Virus record (IMG/VR): IMGVR_UViG_3300048834_000050
Coordinates: 1-41,405 of that record
Reading direction: 5' to 3' (one strand)
DNA: 41,405 nucleotides
From: a virus
Positions 18,193 through 25,442 of the stretch are shown here, in pieces; position 1 is the stretch's first letter, and every line of letters begins with the position of its first letter. The notes beneath the pieces are model-generated. The model was given only the letters and a program-made list of their open reading frames with translations. It was not told the DNA's origin and did not search any database. The position numbers and the translations under genes were made by a program.

Positions 18193-19551
18193 ATGCCGGG
18201 AAGATTTAAAAATTCGGGTATTTACTATATAAGCGAATGGGGAGGAAACGACGCAAACGCGGGGACCGACCCACTTTTGCCCCGGGCGACTTTAACGGCT
18301 TTACCCGGTGTATCGGGTACAGTAGTAATAGGCGCGGGCGTCTATAAGGGTAGCGTAGGCGGCGGTTTGGTAAGAACCCTACAGGGGGACGGGGGAATGG
18401 TAATTCTAGACGGCTTAGGAGGTAACATATCGGTTTCTAATACTTCTATTTTTAGAAATTTATGGCTTAGAAATTTCGCTTCCGTTTCGCACGGAGCCGC
18501 GGCGCCCGGTAGTTACGATAACATTTACGAAAACATAGTAATTACGGCGGCCCCGGGTAATTCCCCGTTTTTTTATAGGTCTATTTTTTTACCACACGCT
18601 ACACCTACAACTTCGCCCGCTTTTCAGGGGTATTGGAACTGCATAATATTAAACGGTATAAATTCCACTTCTAGCTTAAATCACCGTATAGTAGCTTCTT
18701 ACGTTGCTAAAAATATTACCGTTCCATTTACCCCCGGGCATACTTTTCCAGCTTCTACCTTTGATAATAACTGTTTTAACGGAAAAATTTCTATAAGTGG
18801 TATAGTTTATGAGTTAAAGCAACTTTTCGACGGTAGTGCAAGACCCGACGCCGACCCCGGAATTTTAGACTTAGTTACCGTATTCCCGGCGGTTTATACG
18901 CGTGGGAATTTTGCTTGCGTAGACCCCGAGTTCTTGGATTTATTTTCAAAAGTAGTTAAACCGACTTCGCCACTTTTAAAAAGGTCTAGCGACGGCTACT
19001 TTATAGGAGCGGTAAGACCCGGAAAGTTTATCCCAATAACCGATCCTTCCTTCCAAGTTACTTTCACAAGAATGAATACAGGGAATCCAGATTCGGCTGT
19101 GGTATCCGCAGGTCAGAATGATGGCACGGTAAGGATGACAGGTAAGATTTCTGAGTCGCTTGTTTCATCCCGATACCTTGGAGTAAGATCGATTTTGCAG
19201 TTTTGGAAAGGGGCAGCTGGCGGCACTTCCGAAAATAACAACGTGCCTGATGCCGTGAAGCTACTGGGACTTCTACCTGCTGAAATAGACAGGCCGAGAA
19301 GATTAACCTATTTGATGCGAACTAGCCTTGACCCAAATGCAAATCAGTCCAGTCCTGATTCGATTTGGGATAATGACGGAGCTACCTCAGGACAATACCT
19401 GCTCTTTGAGATCAACACTGCACCTGCTCATATTGGCAGCCCTTCCGGCACCCGTGGCAATGGTGACCCTAGGGCTACAGGAGGAGTTGAAAGCCCCTTT
19501 AACTTCCGATCTGTAGATATCATTTTCTTACTCGATAACGCGCGTGTCTAA
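18193..19551 (+). CDS. Probable receptor-binding protein with beta-helix start and imported C-terminus
   Basis: A 452-residue protein. Residues 1 to about 270 look like a right-handed beta-helix: the opening ISEWGGNDANAGTDPLLP is the common Asp/Asn-rich entry of parallel beta-helix proteins, followed by short strands such as GMVILDGLGGNISVSNTSIF. From about residue 279 to the end the codon and base use change abruptly (GAT, GAG, CAG, CTG and GCA codons appear, the CTA/ATA/GTA preference vanishes), which marks a recently exchanged C-terminal domain. The product probably sits at the fibre tip and decides host range. The C-terminal domain has no motif I recognise. Confidence 0.7.
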   Translation: MPGRFKNSGIYYISEWGGNDANAGTDPLLPRATLTALPGVSGTVVIGAGVYKGSVGGGLVRTLQGDGGMVILDGLGGNISVSNTSIFRNLWLRNFASVSHGAAAPGSYDNIYENIVITAAPGNSPFFYRSIFLPHATPTTSPAFQGYWNCIILNGINSTSSLNHRIVASYVAKNITVPFTPGHTFPASTFDNNCFNGKISISGIVYELKQLFDGSARPDADPGILDLVTVFPAVYTRGNFACVDPEFLDLFSKVVKPTSPLLKRSSDGYFIGAVRPGKFIPITDPSFQVTFTRMNTGNPDSAVVSAGQNDGTVRMTGKISESLVSSRYLGVRSILQFWKGAAGGTSENNNVPDAVKLLGLLPAEIDRPRRLTYLMRTSLDPNANQSSPDSIWDNDGATSGQYLLFEINTAPAHIGSPSGTRGNGDPRATGGVESPFNFRSVDIIFLLDNARV

Positions 19552-19635
19552 TGGCTATCGATCCACTAGCAATACCGGTAGGGCTTGAGGGATTTACCAT
19601 TTATGAAACTGGAGCGAAAGACTATGATCTAGCGA
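19030..19635. other. Segment of foreign base composition across two tail genes
   Basis: Within this stretch of about 600 bp the genome's codon signature is absent and six GATC sites occur (19042, 19187, 19410, 19508, 19560, 19626), against about nine that I could find in all the rest of the window. It spans the last third of the receptor-binding protein, the gene junction and about the first 26 codons of the next gene. Borders are approximate, as I placed them by eye on codon use. The likely explanation is recombination with a phage or host segment of different composition. Confidence 0.8.
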
Positions 19636-19976
19636 CAGGACTAGACGGTTTCGTTTTGGCCGAAGCGGAACCTTTTCCTAGAATTCCTACGGCTTTCGAG
19701 GGCTTCGTTTTTTCTTTCGACCCTTCCGAAAGGTTTATAAAGGTTACGGATTTTAGGGGCCGACCCCTTAGCGGCGCGGTCGTTACGGCTAAAAATTTAG
19801 CGGGCGACGTTTCGGACACTACAGGCGAAGACGGAATAGCGACTGTAGCTATACAACCTAGCGGAACTACCGAAATAGTAATTTTAAAGGAAAAGACGTT
19901 TAGAACCTATAGCTATACTTTCGCTTCGGAAGATTCTCTAATAACCCTTATACTACAGCCCCGAATTTTAGAATAA
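19551..19976 (+). CDS. Fibre-associated protein with repeated G-EGF modules and an Ig-like domain
   Basis: A 141-residue protein whose ATG overlaps the previous stop by one base (TAATG). The first half holds three short related modules (GLEGFTIYE, GLDGFVLAE, AFEGFVFSF). Residues 60-141 look like a carboxypeptidase-regulatory-like or Ig-type beta sandwich (VTDFRGRPLSGAVVTAK, DTTGEDGIATVAI), a fold often used on phage tips for adhesion. The first 26 codons belong to the segment of foreign composition; the rest has normal phage codon use, so the gene is a chimera. A chaperone or tip-cap role for the upstream receptor-binding protein is possible. Confidence 0.65.
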   Translation: MAIDPLAIPVGLEGFTIYETGAKDYDLATGLDGFVLAEAEPFPRIPTAFEGFVFSFDPSERFIKVTDFRGRPLSGAVVTAKNLAGDVSDTTGEDGIATVAIQPSGTTEIVILKEKTFRTYSYTFASEDSLITLILQPRILE

Positions 19977-20575
19977 TGAAGAAAAACAGCCTTTACGACG
20001 TACTAGCCGAAGCGGCTACAGGCCTAGCCGAAAGCCTAGGCTACGACGACTTACTAAACCTACTTTATAGCGTATTCGCCGTAAGGAATTGGCTAGTATT
20101 CATAGAAAGCGCTATACTAAGCTTCGCCGTAACTTTAGCGCTAAGCCTTACTAGCTTCGTAGAAAGTTATATGTACGCGCCTTTACACGGGCTTATAATT
20201 TTTAATATTTTGATTCTTTGCGAAAGTAATAGCGGCGCCTACGTAGTCGTAAAAGTTAAAAAAAATAAATTCGACTTAGGTAAGTTTGTTAGGGGCGGCG
20301 CTAAAATGGTAGGCCAAAACCTAGTATTATACCTAGCCTTTAACATGGCACAAAGTAGCGACGTTTACGTATGGCTACCGATTTTTATTTGGACACTATT
20401 TACCGGGGTTAACTTCGCTAAGACGCTTAGAAATATGGCTATAAGCGGACTACTAGACGGCGAACTAGCCGACTTACTTTTACGCCAATTTGCGGACAAA
20501 TACCAACTAAATACAGATATTAGCCTAAGAGACAAAAAAGACAATGAGCAAGACAGTATCGACCCTACAAACTAA
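19976..20575 (+). CDS. Holin
   Basis: A 199-residue membrane protein with four hydrophobic segments at about residues 38-62, 68-82, 111-124 and 129-146, and a charged, polar C-terminal tail of 50 residues. The stretch between segments 2 and 3 (KVKKNKFDLGKFVRGGAKM) is basic. Layout and resemblance fit the phage_holin_4-like proteins common next to endolysins in Bacteroidota phages. It overlaps the endolysin gene by 32 nt and the preceding gene by one base. It would form the timed inner-membrane lesion that lets the endolysin reach the peptidoglycan. Confidence 0.78.
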   Translation: MKKNSLYDVLAEAATGLAESLGYDDLLNLLYSVFAVRNWLVFIESAILSFAVTLALSLTSFVESYMYAPLHGLIIFNILILCESNSGAYVVVKVKKNKFDLGKFVRGGAKMVGQNLVLYLAFNMAQSSDVYVWLPIFIWTLFTGVNFAKTLRNMAISGLLDGELADLLLRQFADKYQLNTDISLRDKKDNEQDSIDPTN

Positions 20576-21218
20576 GCTAGGCCTTAAGCCCGACGGCGTA
20601 GTAGGAGCTAAGACCGTTAAGGCTATAGCCGACCACTTCAAACTAAACACGCTAGGAGCCGCCCACCTACTAGGACAATGTTTTGTAGAAACGCAAGGCT
20701 TTTCTAAGTTCCGGGAAAATCTATACTACGTAGACCCCAAACGGACGGCTAGCATTTTTAAAACGGCGTTCGACGGGAACGGTAACCGGGTAATAGACCC
20801 GGAAGAAATAGAAGTAGCTACCGGGTACGTAAAGAACCCCGTAAGGCTAGCTAACAAAGTCTACGCTGATCGAATGGGAAACGGTAACGAAGCAAGCGGC
20901 GACGGCTATAAGTACCGGGGCGTAGGCGCTATACACCTTACCGGAAAAGACAACGTAGCGCGCTTCGCTAAACATATAGGCCGCCCGGAACTAGTAGCGA
21001 ACCCCGACCCTATAGAAGTAGAACTAGCTTTTGAAGCCGCGTATTTCTTTTTCTACGTTAATAATCTATTCCGGGAATGTAAAGACCTAGAACCCGCCAC
21101 TATTCGACGGGTAAGTAACGGCGTTAACCGTGGAAACGTAAACCACAAAGGCGAACCCCTCCACCTAAAAGAAAGGATAGCCGCCACTAAAAAAATGTAC
21201 GAACTTTTAACGCTATGA
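20544..21218 (+). CDS. Endolysin, glycoside hydrolase family 19
   Basis: A 224-residue muralytic enzyme. Residues 5-30 (LQTKLGLKPDGVVGAKTVKAI) form a short peptidoglycan-binding-like helix pair. The GH19 core follows: LGQCFVETQGFSKFRENLYY with likely catalytic Glu49 and a second Glu58, ANKVYADRMGNGNEASGDG, then YKYRGVGAIHLTGKDN, the family's substrate-cleft signature. There is no signal peptide, so export depends on the upstream holin, with which it overlaps. The next gene is coupled by ATGA. Catalytic residues are assigned by analogy with GH19 chitinase-type endolysins. Confidence 0.92.
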   Translation: MSKTVSTLQTKLGLKPDGVVGAKTVKAIADHFKLNTLGAAHLLGQCFVETQGFSKFRENLYYVDPKRTASIFKTAFDGNGNRVIDPEEIEVATGYVKNPVRLANKVYADRMGNGNEASGDGYKYRGVGAIHLTGKDNVARFAKHIGRPELVANPDPIEVELAFEAAYFFFYVNNLFRECKDLEPATIRRVSNGVNRGNVNHKGEPLHLKERIAATKKMYELLTL

Positions 21219-21748
21219 AACTAAACGCAAATTTACTGTATTTTCTAGGCGGCGTTCTAGCCGCTTACGTAGTATACTTAGCCTTTCTAAAACCCGAAGT
21301 AGAAACGCTAACCGAAACCGTATACAAAGAGGAAATAAAATACAATGTAAAAGACACTACTATAGTAATTTTTAAAGATTCGCTAAGAGTGGTAAACCAA
21401 GTAAGCGCCGCGCCTAGTAAAGAGCCTACTAAATACGATTCTATAAGAACTTACCGGGGCGAATTTGGCGTAGACCTTTCGCGCTTTAAATGGGAAGCGG
21501 AAACGCTAGGCGAACTATCTAAAATAAGCTTTACGCCTACGCTAATTATACCCGAAAAGACAGTAACGCAAACTACGAAAACTAAAGAAACCGTAATAAC
21601 TAAAGGTTTATTTTTAGGCGCCGGGCTTAATAGTACGTTTGATTTTAACGCCGGGGCTTACTACTTAAACCGGGACAAACTAGTAGGCTATGAATACGAC
21701 CCGGTACGCCGGGTACACGCTCTAAAAGTAGCGGTAAAAATTTTTTAA
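21215..21748 (+). CDS. Membrane-anchored envelope protein, candidate spanin-like lysis factor
   Basis: A 177-residue protein with one N-terminal transmembrane segment (residues 8-25, LYFLGGVLAAYVVYLAFL) and a long exposed domain. Residues 30-125 are rich in Thr/Lys and predicted beta/coiled; the C-terminal 50 (GLFLGAGLNSTFDFNAGAYY...ALKVAVKIF) have alternating hydrophobic strands ending in Phe, similar to outer-membrane beta strands. It is translationally coupled to the endolysin. Proteins of this build at this position (DUF6808-like) are frequent in Bacteroidota phages. Linking inner and outer membranes, as a spanin does, would fit; no lipobox is present. Confidence 0.55.
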   Translation: MKLNANLLYFLGGVLAAYVVYLAFLKPEVETLTETVYKEEIKYNVKDTTIVIFKDSLRVVNQVSAAPSKEPTKYDSIRTYRGEFGVDLSRFKWEAETLGELSKISFTPTLIIPEKTVTQTTKTKETVITKGLFLGAGLNSTFDFNAGAYYLNRDKLVGYEYDPVRRVHALKVAVKIF

Positions 21749-21766
21749 AAAATTTTCCTAAAAATG

Positions 21767-21798
21767 TTTGTAAAATAATTTCCTATCTTTTAGTATTG
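21767..21798 (+). promoter_or_regulatory. Candidate promoter before the secreted gene pair
   Basis: TTTG (21767-21770) is followed after 20 bases by TAGTATTG (21791-21798), one mismatch from the Bacteroidota -7 consensus TAnnTTTG. The surrounding region is very A/T-rich. The -7 element lies inside the left arm of the inverted repeat at 21786-21827. Confidence 0.45.
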
Positions 21799-21827
21799 GG
21801 GTACCATTTAAAACCAATACTAAAAGA
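21786..21827. repeat. Perfect 14-bp inverted repeat ending 2 nt before a start codon
   Basis: TCTTTTAGTATTGG (21786-21799) and CCAATACTAAAAGA (21814-21827) are exact reverse complements, separated by 14 bases. The ATG of the secreted protein follows at 21830. If the promoter at 21767-21798 is right, transcription starts in the spacer and only the right arm is copied, so the repeat would act as a DNA operator. If transcription comes from upstream, the RNA hairpin would press against the start codon and could throttle translation. Confidence 0.85.
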
Positions 21828-21829
21828 CT

Positions 21830-22117
21830 ATGAAAAACTTAATCCTTAAGGCCTTTCTAGGCCTTCTTTTCGCCGCGCTAGCTCTTACAGCCGAAGCGCA
21901 AACCAAGACCTTAAAAGACTATCGAAAATTACAAGCTTCGGTAGAATACCCGGCGCGTATTAAACAAAATAAAGCCTTTACGCTTTTTAGCGCTAAGCGT
22001 AACTTACGCGAAGCTAAGAAAAACGCGCGCCAAGCCGAAAAAGCGCGTAGAGACGCCGAAAAGGTAGCCGAAATGCGGGCTAGAATTGAAGAGCTAAGAG
22101 CAAGCCGAAACCAATAA
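21830..22117 (+). CDS. Secreted basic coiled-coil protein
   Basis: A 95-residue protein with a clear signal peptide (MKNLILKAFLGLLFAALALT) ending in AEA-QT, so the mature protein would begin with Gln, the usual Bacteroidota pattern. The mature part is strongly basic and helical with a heptad-like Ala/Arg/Lys/Glu pattern (REAKKNARQAEKARRDAEK). It lies directly behind the operator-like repeat and 6 nt before a second secreted protein. A periplasmic role in lysis or envelope change is plausible. I do not recognise the family. Confidence 0.7.
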   Translation: MKNLILKAFLGLLFAALALTAEAQTKTLKDYRKLQASVEYPARIKQNKAFTLFSAKRNLREAKKNARQAEKARRDAEKVAEMRARIEELRASRNQ

Positions 22118-22123
22118 TACAGA

Positions 22124-22540
22124 ATGAAAAAGTTACTACTAGCGCTAGCTCTATTTATGGGTATAGTCTACGCGACTACAGCGCAAAAGAAAGACCAACA
22201 AACCGAAACGCAAATAAGCGTACACTACCCGGTATTTTCGGTAATTTATACCGAAGGCGAAGACGCCGACGGTAACCCGCTAGGTATGGCAGACTTACAG
22301 ATACACGACCGGAAGGGGCAAACAAACGACGTATCTATAAACCGCCTTAGCGCCCGCGCCCACGGTAACGACCCGGTAAGCCCCAAAGTAAAGCTTATTT
22401 TTATGGAAGAGTTAGGCGGGTTTAATTTTCGTTTCGCCGAAACTATGGAAGAACGGGCTAGAGTACCGGACGGCGTAAATACTCTATTAGTAGACTACCG
22501 GGTACTTTTGGAAGCGTGGCGCGTAAAATACAATAATTAA
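22124..22540 (+). CDS. Secreted protein of unknown function
   Basis: A 138-residue protein with a signal peptide (MKKLLLALALFMGIVYATTA) and predicted cleavage before QKKDQQ, again leaving an N-terminal Gln. The mature domain is mixed alpha/beta, with a possible small beta sheet (QISVHYPVFSVIYTEGED, MADLQIHDRKGQ). No Cys and no lipobox. It forms a tight pair with the preceding secreted protein and may act with it in the periplasm. Confidence 0.7.
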   Translation: MKKLLLALALFMGIVYATTAQKKDQQTETQISVHYPVFSVIYTEGEDADGNPLGMADLQIHDRKGQTNDVSINRLSARAHGNDPVSPKVKLIFMEELGGFNFRFAETMEERARVPDGVNTLLVDYRVLLEAWRVKYNN

Positions 22541-22545
22541 AAAAG

Positions 22546-22947
22546 ATGCAAAAAATTGATATTAGGGCGCTAGCCTTAGAACGTAACCTAGATTTTAAAA
22601 CTCTAGCCGGGCTTTTGTTTCCCGGGAACCTCCACCCCGTAGACGCGCTAGAACGCGTAGCTAACGGGCAAGCGGAACTAAAAGAAAGCCAAATACTAGC
22701 GCTTTCAGATTTTACAGGCCTAGACCCGTCTAGCTTGTTTAGTAGAGAATGGAAAGGAGGCGTAGACGCTTCGGGCTTAGTTTTTACCCGGGGTAACTTT
22801 CGCGCCGTCTTTAACCCCTGCACGCGTCTAACGTCTATTTACGACCTTAAAGGCGCCAAACTTTCCGAATTCGTAGTATTAGGCGAAACGGTAACCGTAA
22901 ACAGTTACTTAGAGCGCCTAGACAATGAAGTAAATAAATTATCTTAA
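22546..22947 (+). CDS. Small helix-turn-helix-like regulator
   Basis: A 133-residue protein. Residues 10-65 resemble an XRE-type helix-turn-helix: FKTLAGLLFPGN as helix 1-2, HPVDALERVANGQAEL as the recognition turn and helix, then ESQILALSDFTGLDPSSLF. The second half is a beta-rich domain (GLVFTRGNFRAVFNPCTRLTSIYDL). Proteins with this combination are frequent in Bacteroidota phages and prophages. It sits at the boundary between the late tail/lysis genes and the replication block, so it could be the switch protein acting on the nearby inverted repeat; that is inference. Confidence 0.55.
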   Translation: MQKIDIRALALERNLDFKTLAGLLFPGNLHPVDALERVANGQAELKESQILALSDFTGLDPSSLFSREWKGGVDASGLVFTRGNFRAVFNPCTRLTSIYDLKGAKLSEFVVLGETVTVNSYLERLDNEVNKLS

Positions 22948-22968
22948 TTCTTAACAAACTGCTAAACT

Positions 22969-23517
22969 ATGGCAAAATTAACTATTAGCGTAGAACTAGA
23001 CACTAACGACGCTAACGACCTAGTAATAGGTTCCAAACTTTCCGAAGTTCTAGACGTTCTAGAAGCCGGAACTACCAAGACGACCGCAAAGGCTACAGCG
23101 CCTAGCAAAGCGGAAGAAGACGCCCCGGAGGAAAAGCCGAAGCGTAAGCGAAGAAGCGCCGCCGAAATTGAAGCGGACAAAAAAGCCGCCGCTAAGGCAA
23201 AGGCCGAAGAGGAAGAAGAGGAAGAAGCGCCTAAAAGCTCTAGACGTGGTAGCGCCTCCACCACTGCAAAGAAGAGAGACGGCGACGACCTAGAGGCTAT
23301 TATGGACGAAGGCCGGGCTATTATGGCTAAAGTAATAGAAGACTTCCGGGACGACGTAAAAGCCGAATTTAAGTACTACGGCGTTAAAACTATTTCGGAT
23401 TTTAAGGACAAAGAAGACCTACTAGAGTTTATCGACTTCCTTAAAGAGTTGGAAAGCGAACTAGGCGAAGCCGAAGAGGAAGAAGAGGAAGAAGCGCCCC
23501 GTAGAAGAAGACGCTAA
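22969..23517 (+). CDS. Mixed-charge protein opening the replication block
   Basis: A 182-residue protein. The N-terminal 35 residues are a small ordered stretch (AKLTISVELDTNDANDLVIG). Residues about 35-105 are low complexity, alternating Lys/Arg (KPKRKRRSAAEIEADKKAA) and Glu (a run of seven). A helical acidic domain follows (about 105-160), and the end is a Glu run followed by Arg5. It directly precedes the Cas4-like nuclease by 3 nt. Similar Glu/Arg tails occur on two other replication proteins here. A role as adaptor or DNA/protein scaffold in replication is possible. Confidence 0.65.
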   Translation: MAKLTISVELDTNDANDLVIGSKLSEVLDVLEAGTTKTTAKATAPSKAEEDAPEEKPKRKRRSAAEIEADKKAAAKAKAEEEEEEEAPKSSRRGSASTTAKKRDGDDLEAIMDEGRAIMAKVIEDFRDDVKAEFKYYGVKTISDFKDKEDLLEFIDFLKELESELGEAEEEEEEEAPRRRRR

Positions 23518-23520
23518 GCT

Positions 23521-24696
23521 ATGGCTAAAACCGTAAACCACGCCGAAAGAAAACACGCGCTACTAAGCCCGTCTAGTTCCGAACGTTGGATAAATTGTAC
23601 GCCTTCCGTAAGACTAGAAGAGCGTAGCGGAATTCCCGACACGTCGGGCGACGCGGCTAAAGAAGGTACGGTAGCCCACGAATACGCCGAAACCCTACTA
23701 CGTCTAGAACTTGGACAAATTACCGAAGCTAAGGCTAAGGCTAATTTTAAAGAGCTAGAAAAGTCTAAGTACTACGCCGACGAAATGCACGGCTACGCCT
23801 TAGAATACGTAGACAGGGTACTAGCTAGAGTAGACGAAGACCCGGAAGCGCTAGTAATAGTAGAAGCCGTAGTAGATTATACGGAATACGTAAAGGAGGG
23901 TAAAGGCTCTACCGATTCTACTACGCTTTCGGGTTCTACTCTATACGTAGACGACTTTAAGTACGGTAAAGGTATACCCGTTAGCGCCGTGGAAAATTCG
24001 CAGTTAATGTTATACGCTATAGGGGCTTACATTGGAGCCGGGCGCCCTAAAGCCGTAAAAAAAGTAGTACTTTCGATTCACCAACCGCGAATAGAAAACT
24101 TTTCTACGTGGGAAATTAGCCTACCTAGGCTTCTTAAGTGGGCGGAAGAAACGCTAAGGCCTAAAGCCGCTTTAGCGTGGGAAGGTAAAGGCGACCTTAA
24201 CCCGGGCGCGTGGTGCAAGTGGTGCAAAGTGGCGCCTAAGTGTAGGGCGCAAGCTAAGCAAAGCTTAGAAGTAGCGCGCCACGAATTTAAAGACCCGGCG
24301 CTATTATCAGATAGCGAAGTACTACAGGTCTACGCCTTGGTTAAGCCGTTAGAAGCGTGGATAAAAGCCGTAAAAAGCTACGTACTAGATAAGGCGCTAA
24401 AGGGTAAAGTTTGGGAGGGCTACAAGTTAGTACACTCTAGAAGTAACCGCGTAATAACCGACGAAGCCGCCGTAATTTACGCGCTAAAGTCGGAAGGGTA
24501 CGCTAAAGACGAATTTATAAAAGAATCTTTAGCGGGGGTAACGGAACTAGAAAAACTTCTAGGTAAAACTAAGTTTAACAAACTGCTTTCTAAATTCATA
24601 GTAAAGCCGCAAGGCGCGCCAACTCTTACAAACATAGAAGACGGTCGCCCGGGGCTAGGAATGGAAGAAGCTATAAACGATTTCAAAAACCTTTAA
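23521..24696 (+). CDS. DUF2800 family nuclease, Cas4-like (PD-(D/E)XK) with four-Cys cluster
   Basis: A 391-residue protein opening with HALLSPSSSERWINCTPS and AKEGTVAHEYAE, the characteristic start of DUF2800 proteins. The nuclease centre is VEAVVDYTEYV followed by LYVDDFKYGKG (Asp145, Lys147) and a conserved QLMLYAIGA helix. One Cys near the N-terminus (Cys26) and three near residue 235 (Cys232, Cys235, Cys241) match the spacing of the 4Fe-4S cluster in Cas4/AddB-type nucleases. It probably processes DNA ends during recombination-linked replication, with the ssDNA-binding protein encoded next. Confidence 0.88.
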   Translation: MAKTVNHAERKHALLSPSSSERWINCTPSVRLEERSGIPDTSGDAAKEGTVAHEYAETLLRLELGQITEAKAKANFKELEKSKYYADEMHGYALEYVDRVLARVDEDPEALVIVEAVVDYTEYVKEGKGSTDSTTLSGSTLYVDDFKYGKGIPVSAVENSQLMLYAIGAYIGAGRPKAVKKVVLSIHQPRIENFSTWEISLPRLLKWAEETLRPKAALAWEGKGDLNPGAWCKWCKVAPKCRAQAKQSLEVARHEFKDPALLSDSEVLQVYALVKPLEAWIKAVKSYVLDKALKGKVWEGYKLVHSRSNRVITDEAAVIYALKSEGYAKDEFIKESLAGVTELEKLLGKTKFNKLLSKFIVKPQGAPTLTNIEDGRPGLGMEEAINDFKNL

Positions 24697-24708
24697 CTTA
24701 AATTAAAA

Positions 24709-25380
24709 ATGAGTGAAACGAAAGTAATTTTAACCGGGGTACGTTTTGCGTACGCCCACGTCTTTAAGGCCTACGCTATGGAGCAAGGCGACGAAGAAAA
24801 GTATAGCGTTACGGTAATTATACCGAAAGACGACTATAAGAACTTGGACAAAGTAGAAGACGCCATATACGCGGCTATAGAAGCCGGAAAAGGCAAGCTA
24901 GGAAAAGGCAAATTTAAGACGCCACTACACGACGGCGACGAAAAAAAGCCCGACGACGAAAATTTTGCAAATTGCTTCTACTTTAACGCGTCTACCAAAC
25001 GTAAACCGCAAGTAGTAGACGAAAATCTAGACCCTATTCTAGACGCTGACGAATTTTATAGCGGTTGCTATGGTAACGTTAGCGTAAACTTCTACGCCTA
25101 CGATAACCGTAGTAAAGGTATAGCCGCCGGGCTAAACAATATCCAAAAGACCGAAGACGGCGAAAGACTAGCGGGCGGAACTACAGCCGCGCAAGACTTC
25201 GCCGACCTTCCGGGCGCTAAAAGGTCTAAGAGACGTAGAGACGAAGACGACGAAGAGGAAGAGCGGCCTAGACGACGTTCGCGTAGAGACGAAGACGACG
25301 AAGAGGAAGAGCGACCTAGACGACGTTCGCGTAGAGACGAAGACGACGAAGAGGAAGAGCGACCTAGACGGCGCCGCTAA
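24709..25380 (+). CDS. DUF2815 family ssDNA-binding protein with charged repeat tail
   Basis: A 223-residue protein. Residues 1 to about 165 form the OB-fold-like DUF2815 core: TKVILTGVRFAYAHVFKA, KYSVTVIIPKDD, FYFNASTKRKPQVV and a VSVNFYAYDN strand near the end. It would coat single-stranded DNA made during replication and recombination. The last 48 residues are three exact or near-exact copies of a 16-residue unit of the type RRDEDDEEEERPRRRS. In most SSBs the tail is acidic only; here Arg and Glu blocks alternate. The gene lies 12 nt after the DUF2800 nuclease and ends before a terminator. Confidence 0.88.
   Translation: MSETKVILTGVRFAYAHVFKAYAMEQGDEEKYSVTVIIPKDDYKNLDKVEDAIYAAIEAGKGKLGKGKFKTPLHDGDEKKPDDENFANCFYFNASTKRKPQVVDENLDPILDADEFYSGCYGNVSVNFYAYDNRSKGIAAGLNNIQKTEDGERLAGGTTAAQDFADLPGAKRSKRRRDEDDEEEERPRRRSRRDEDDEEEERPRRRSRRDEDDEEEERPRRRR
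25234..25377 (+). repeat. Three tandem 48-bp coding repeats
   Basis: Units start at 25234, 25282 and 25330 and are nearly identical in DNA, with only single-base differences such as CGG/CGA and GAC/GGC near the ends. They encode the charged tail of the DUF2815 protein. High DNA identity suggests recent expansion, and copy number may vary between related phages. Confidence 0.9.
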
Positions 25381-25404
25381 AATAGAGTAAGTTGTAATTC
25401 ACCT

Positions 25405-25429
25405 AGCCCCCGTAAATTCGGGGGCTTTT
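25405..25429 (+). terminator. Intrinsic terminator after the ssDNA-binding protein gene
   Basis: AGCCCCCG (25405-25412) pairs perfectly with CGGGGGCT (25419-25426) around a six-base loop and is followed by TTTT. It limits read-through into the polymerase gene, whose start lies 14 bases further on. Confidence 0.85.
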
Positions 25430-25442
25430 ACTACCCTATCTT

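Noticed and set aside
19328-19516. A 62-codon + strand frame within the imported segment
   Set aside because: It is out of frame inside the receptor-binding protein gene and has no motif.
18193-19976. A diversity-generating retroelement acting on the receptor-binding protein
   Set aside because: No reverse transcriptase and no template repeat were seen; the composition change is better explained by recombination.
22458-22823. A 121-codon open frame on the - strand
   Set aside because: It lies opposite two well-supported + strand genes and shows no domain or start context.
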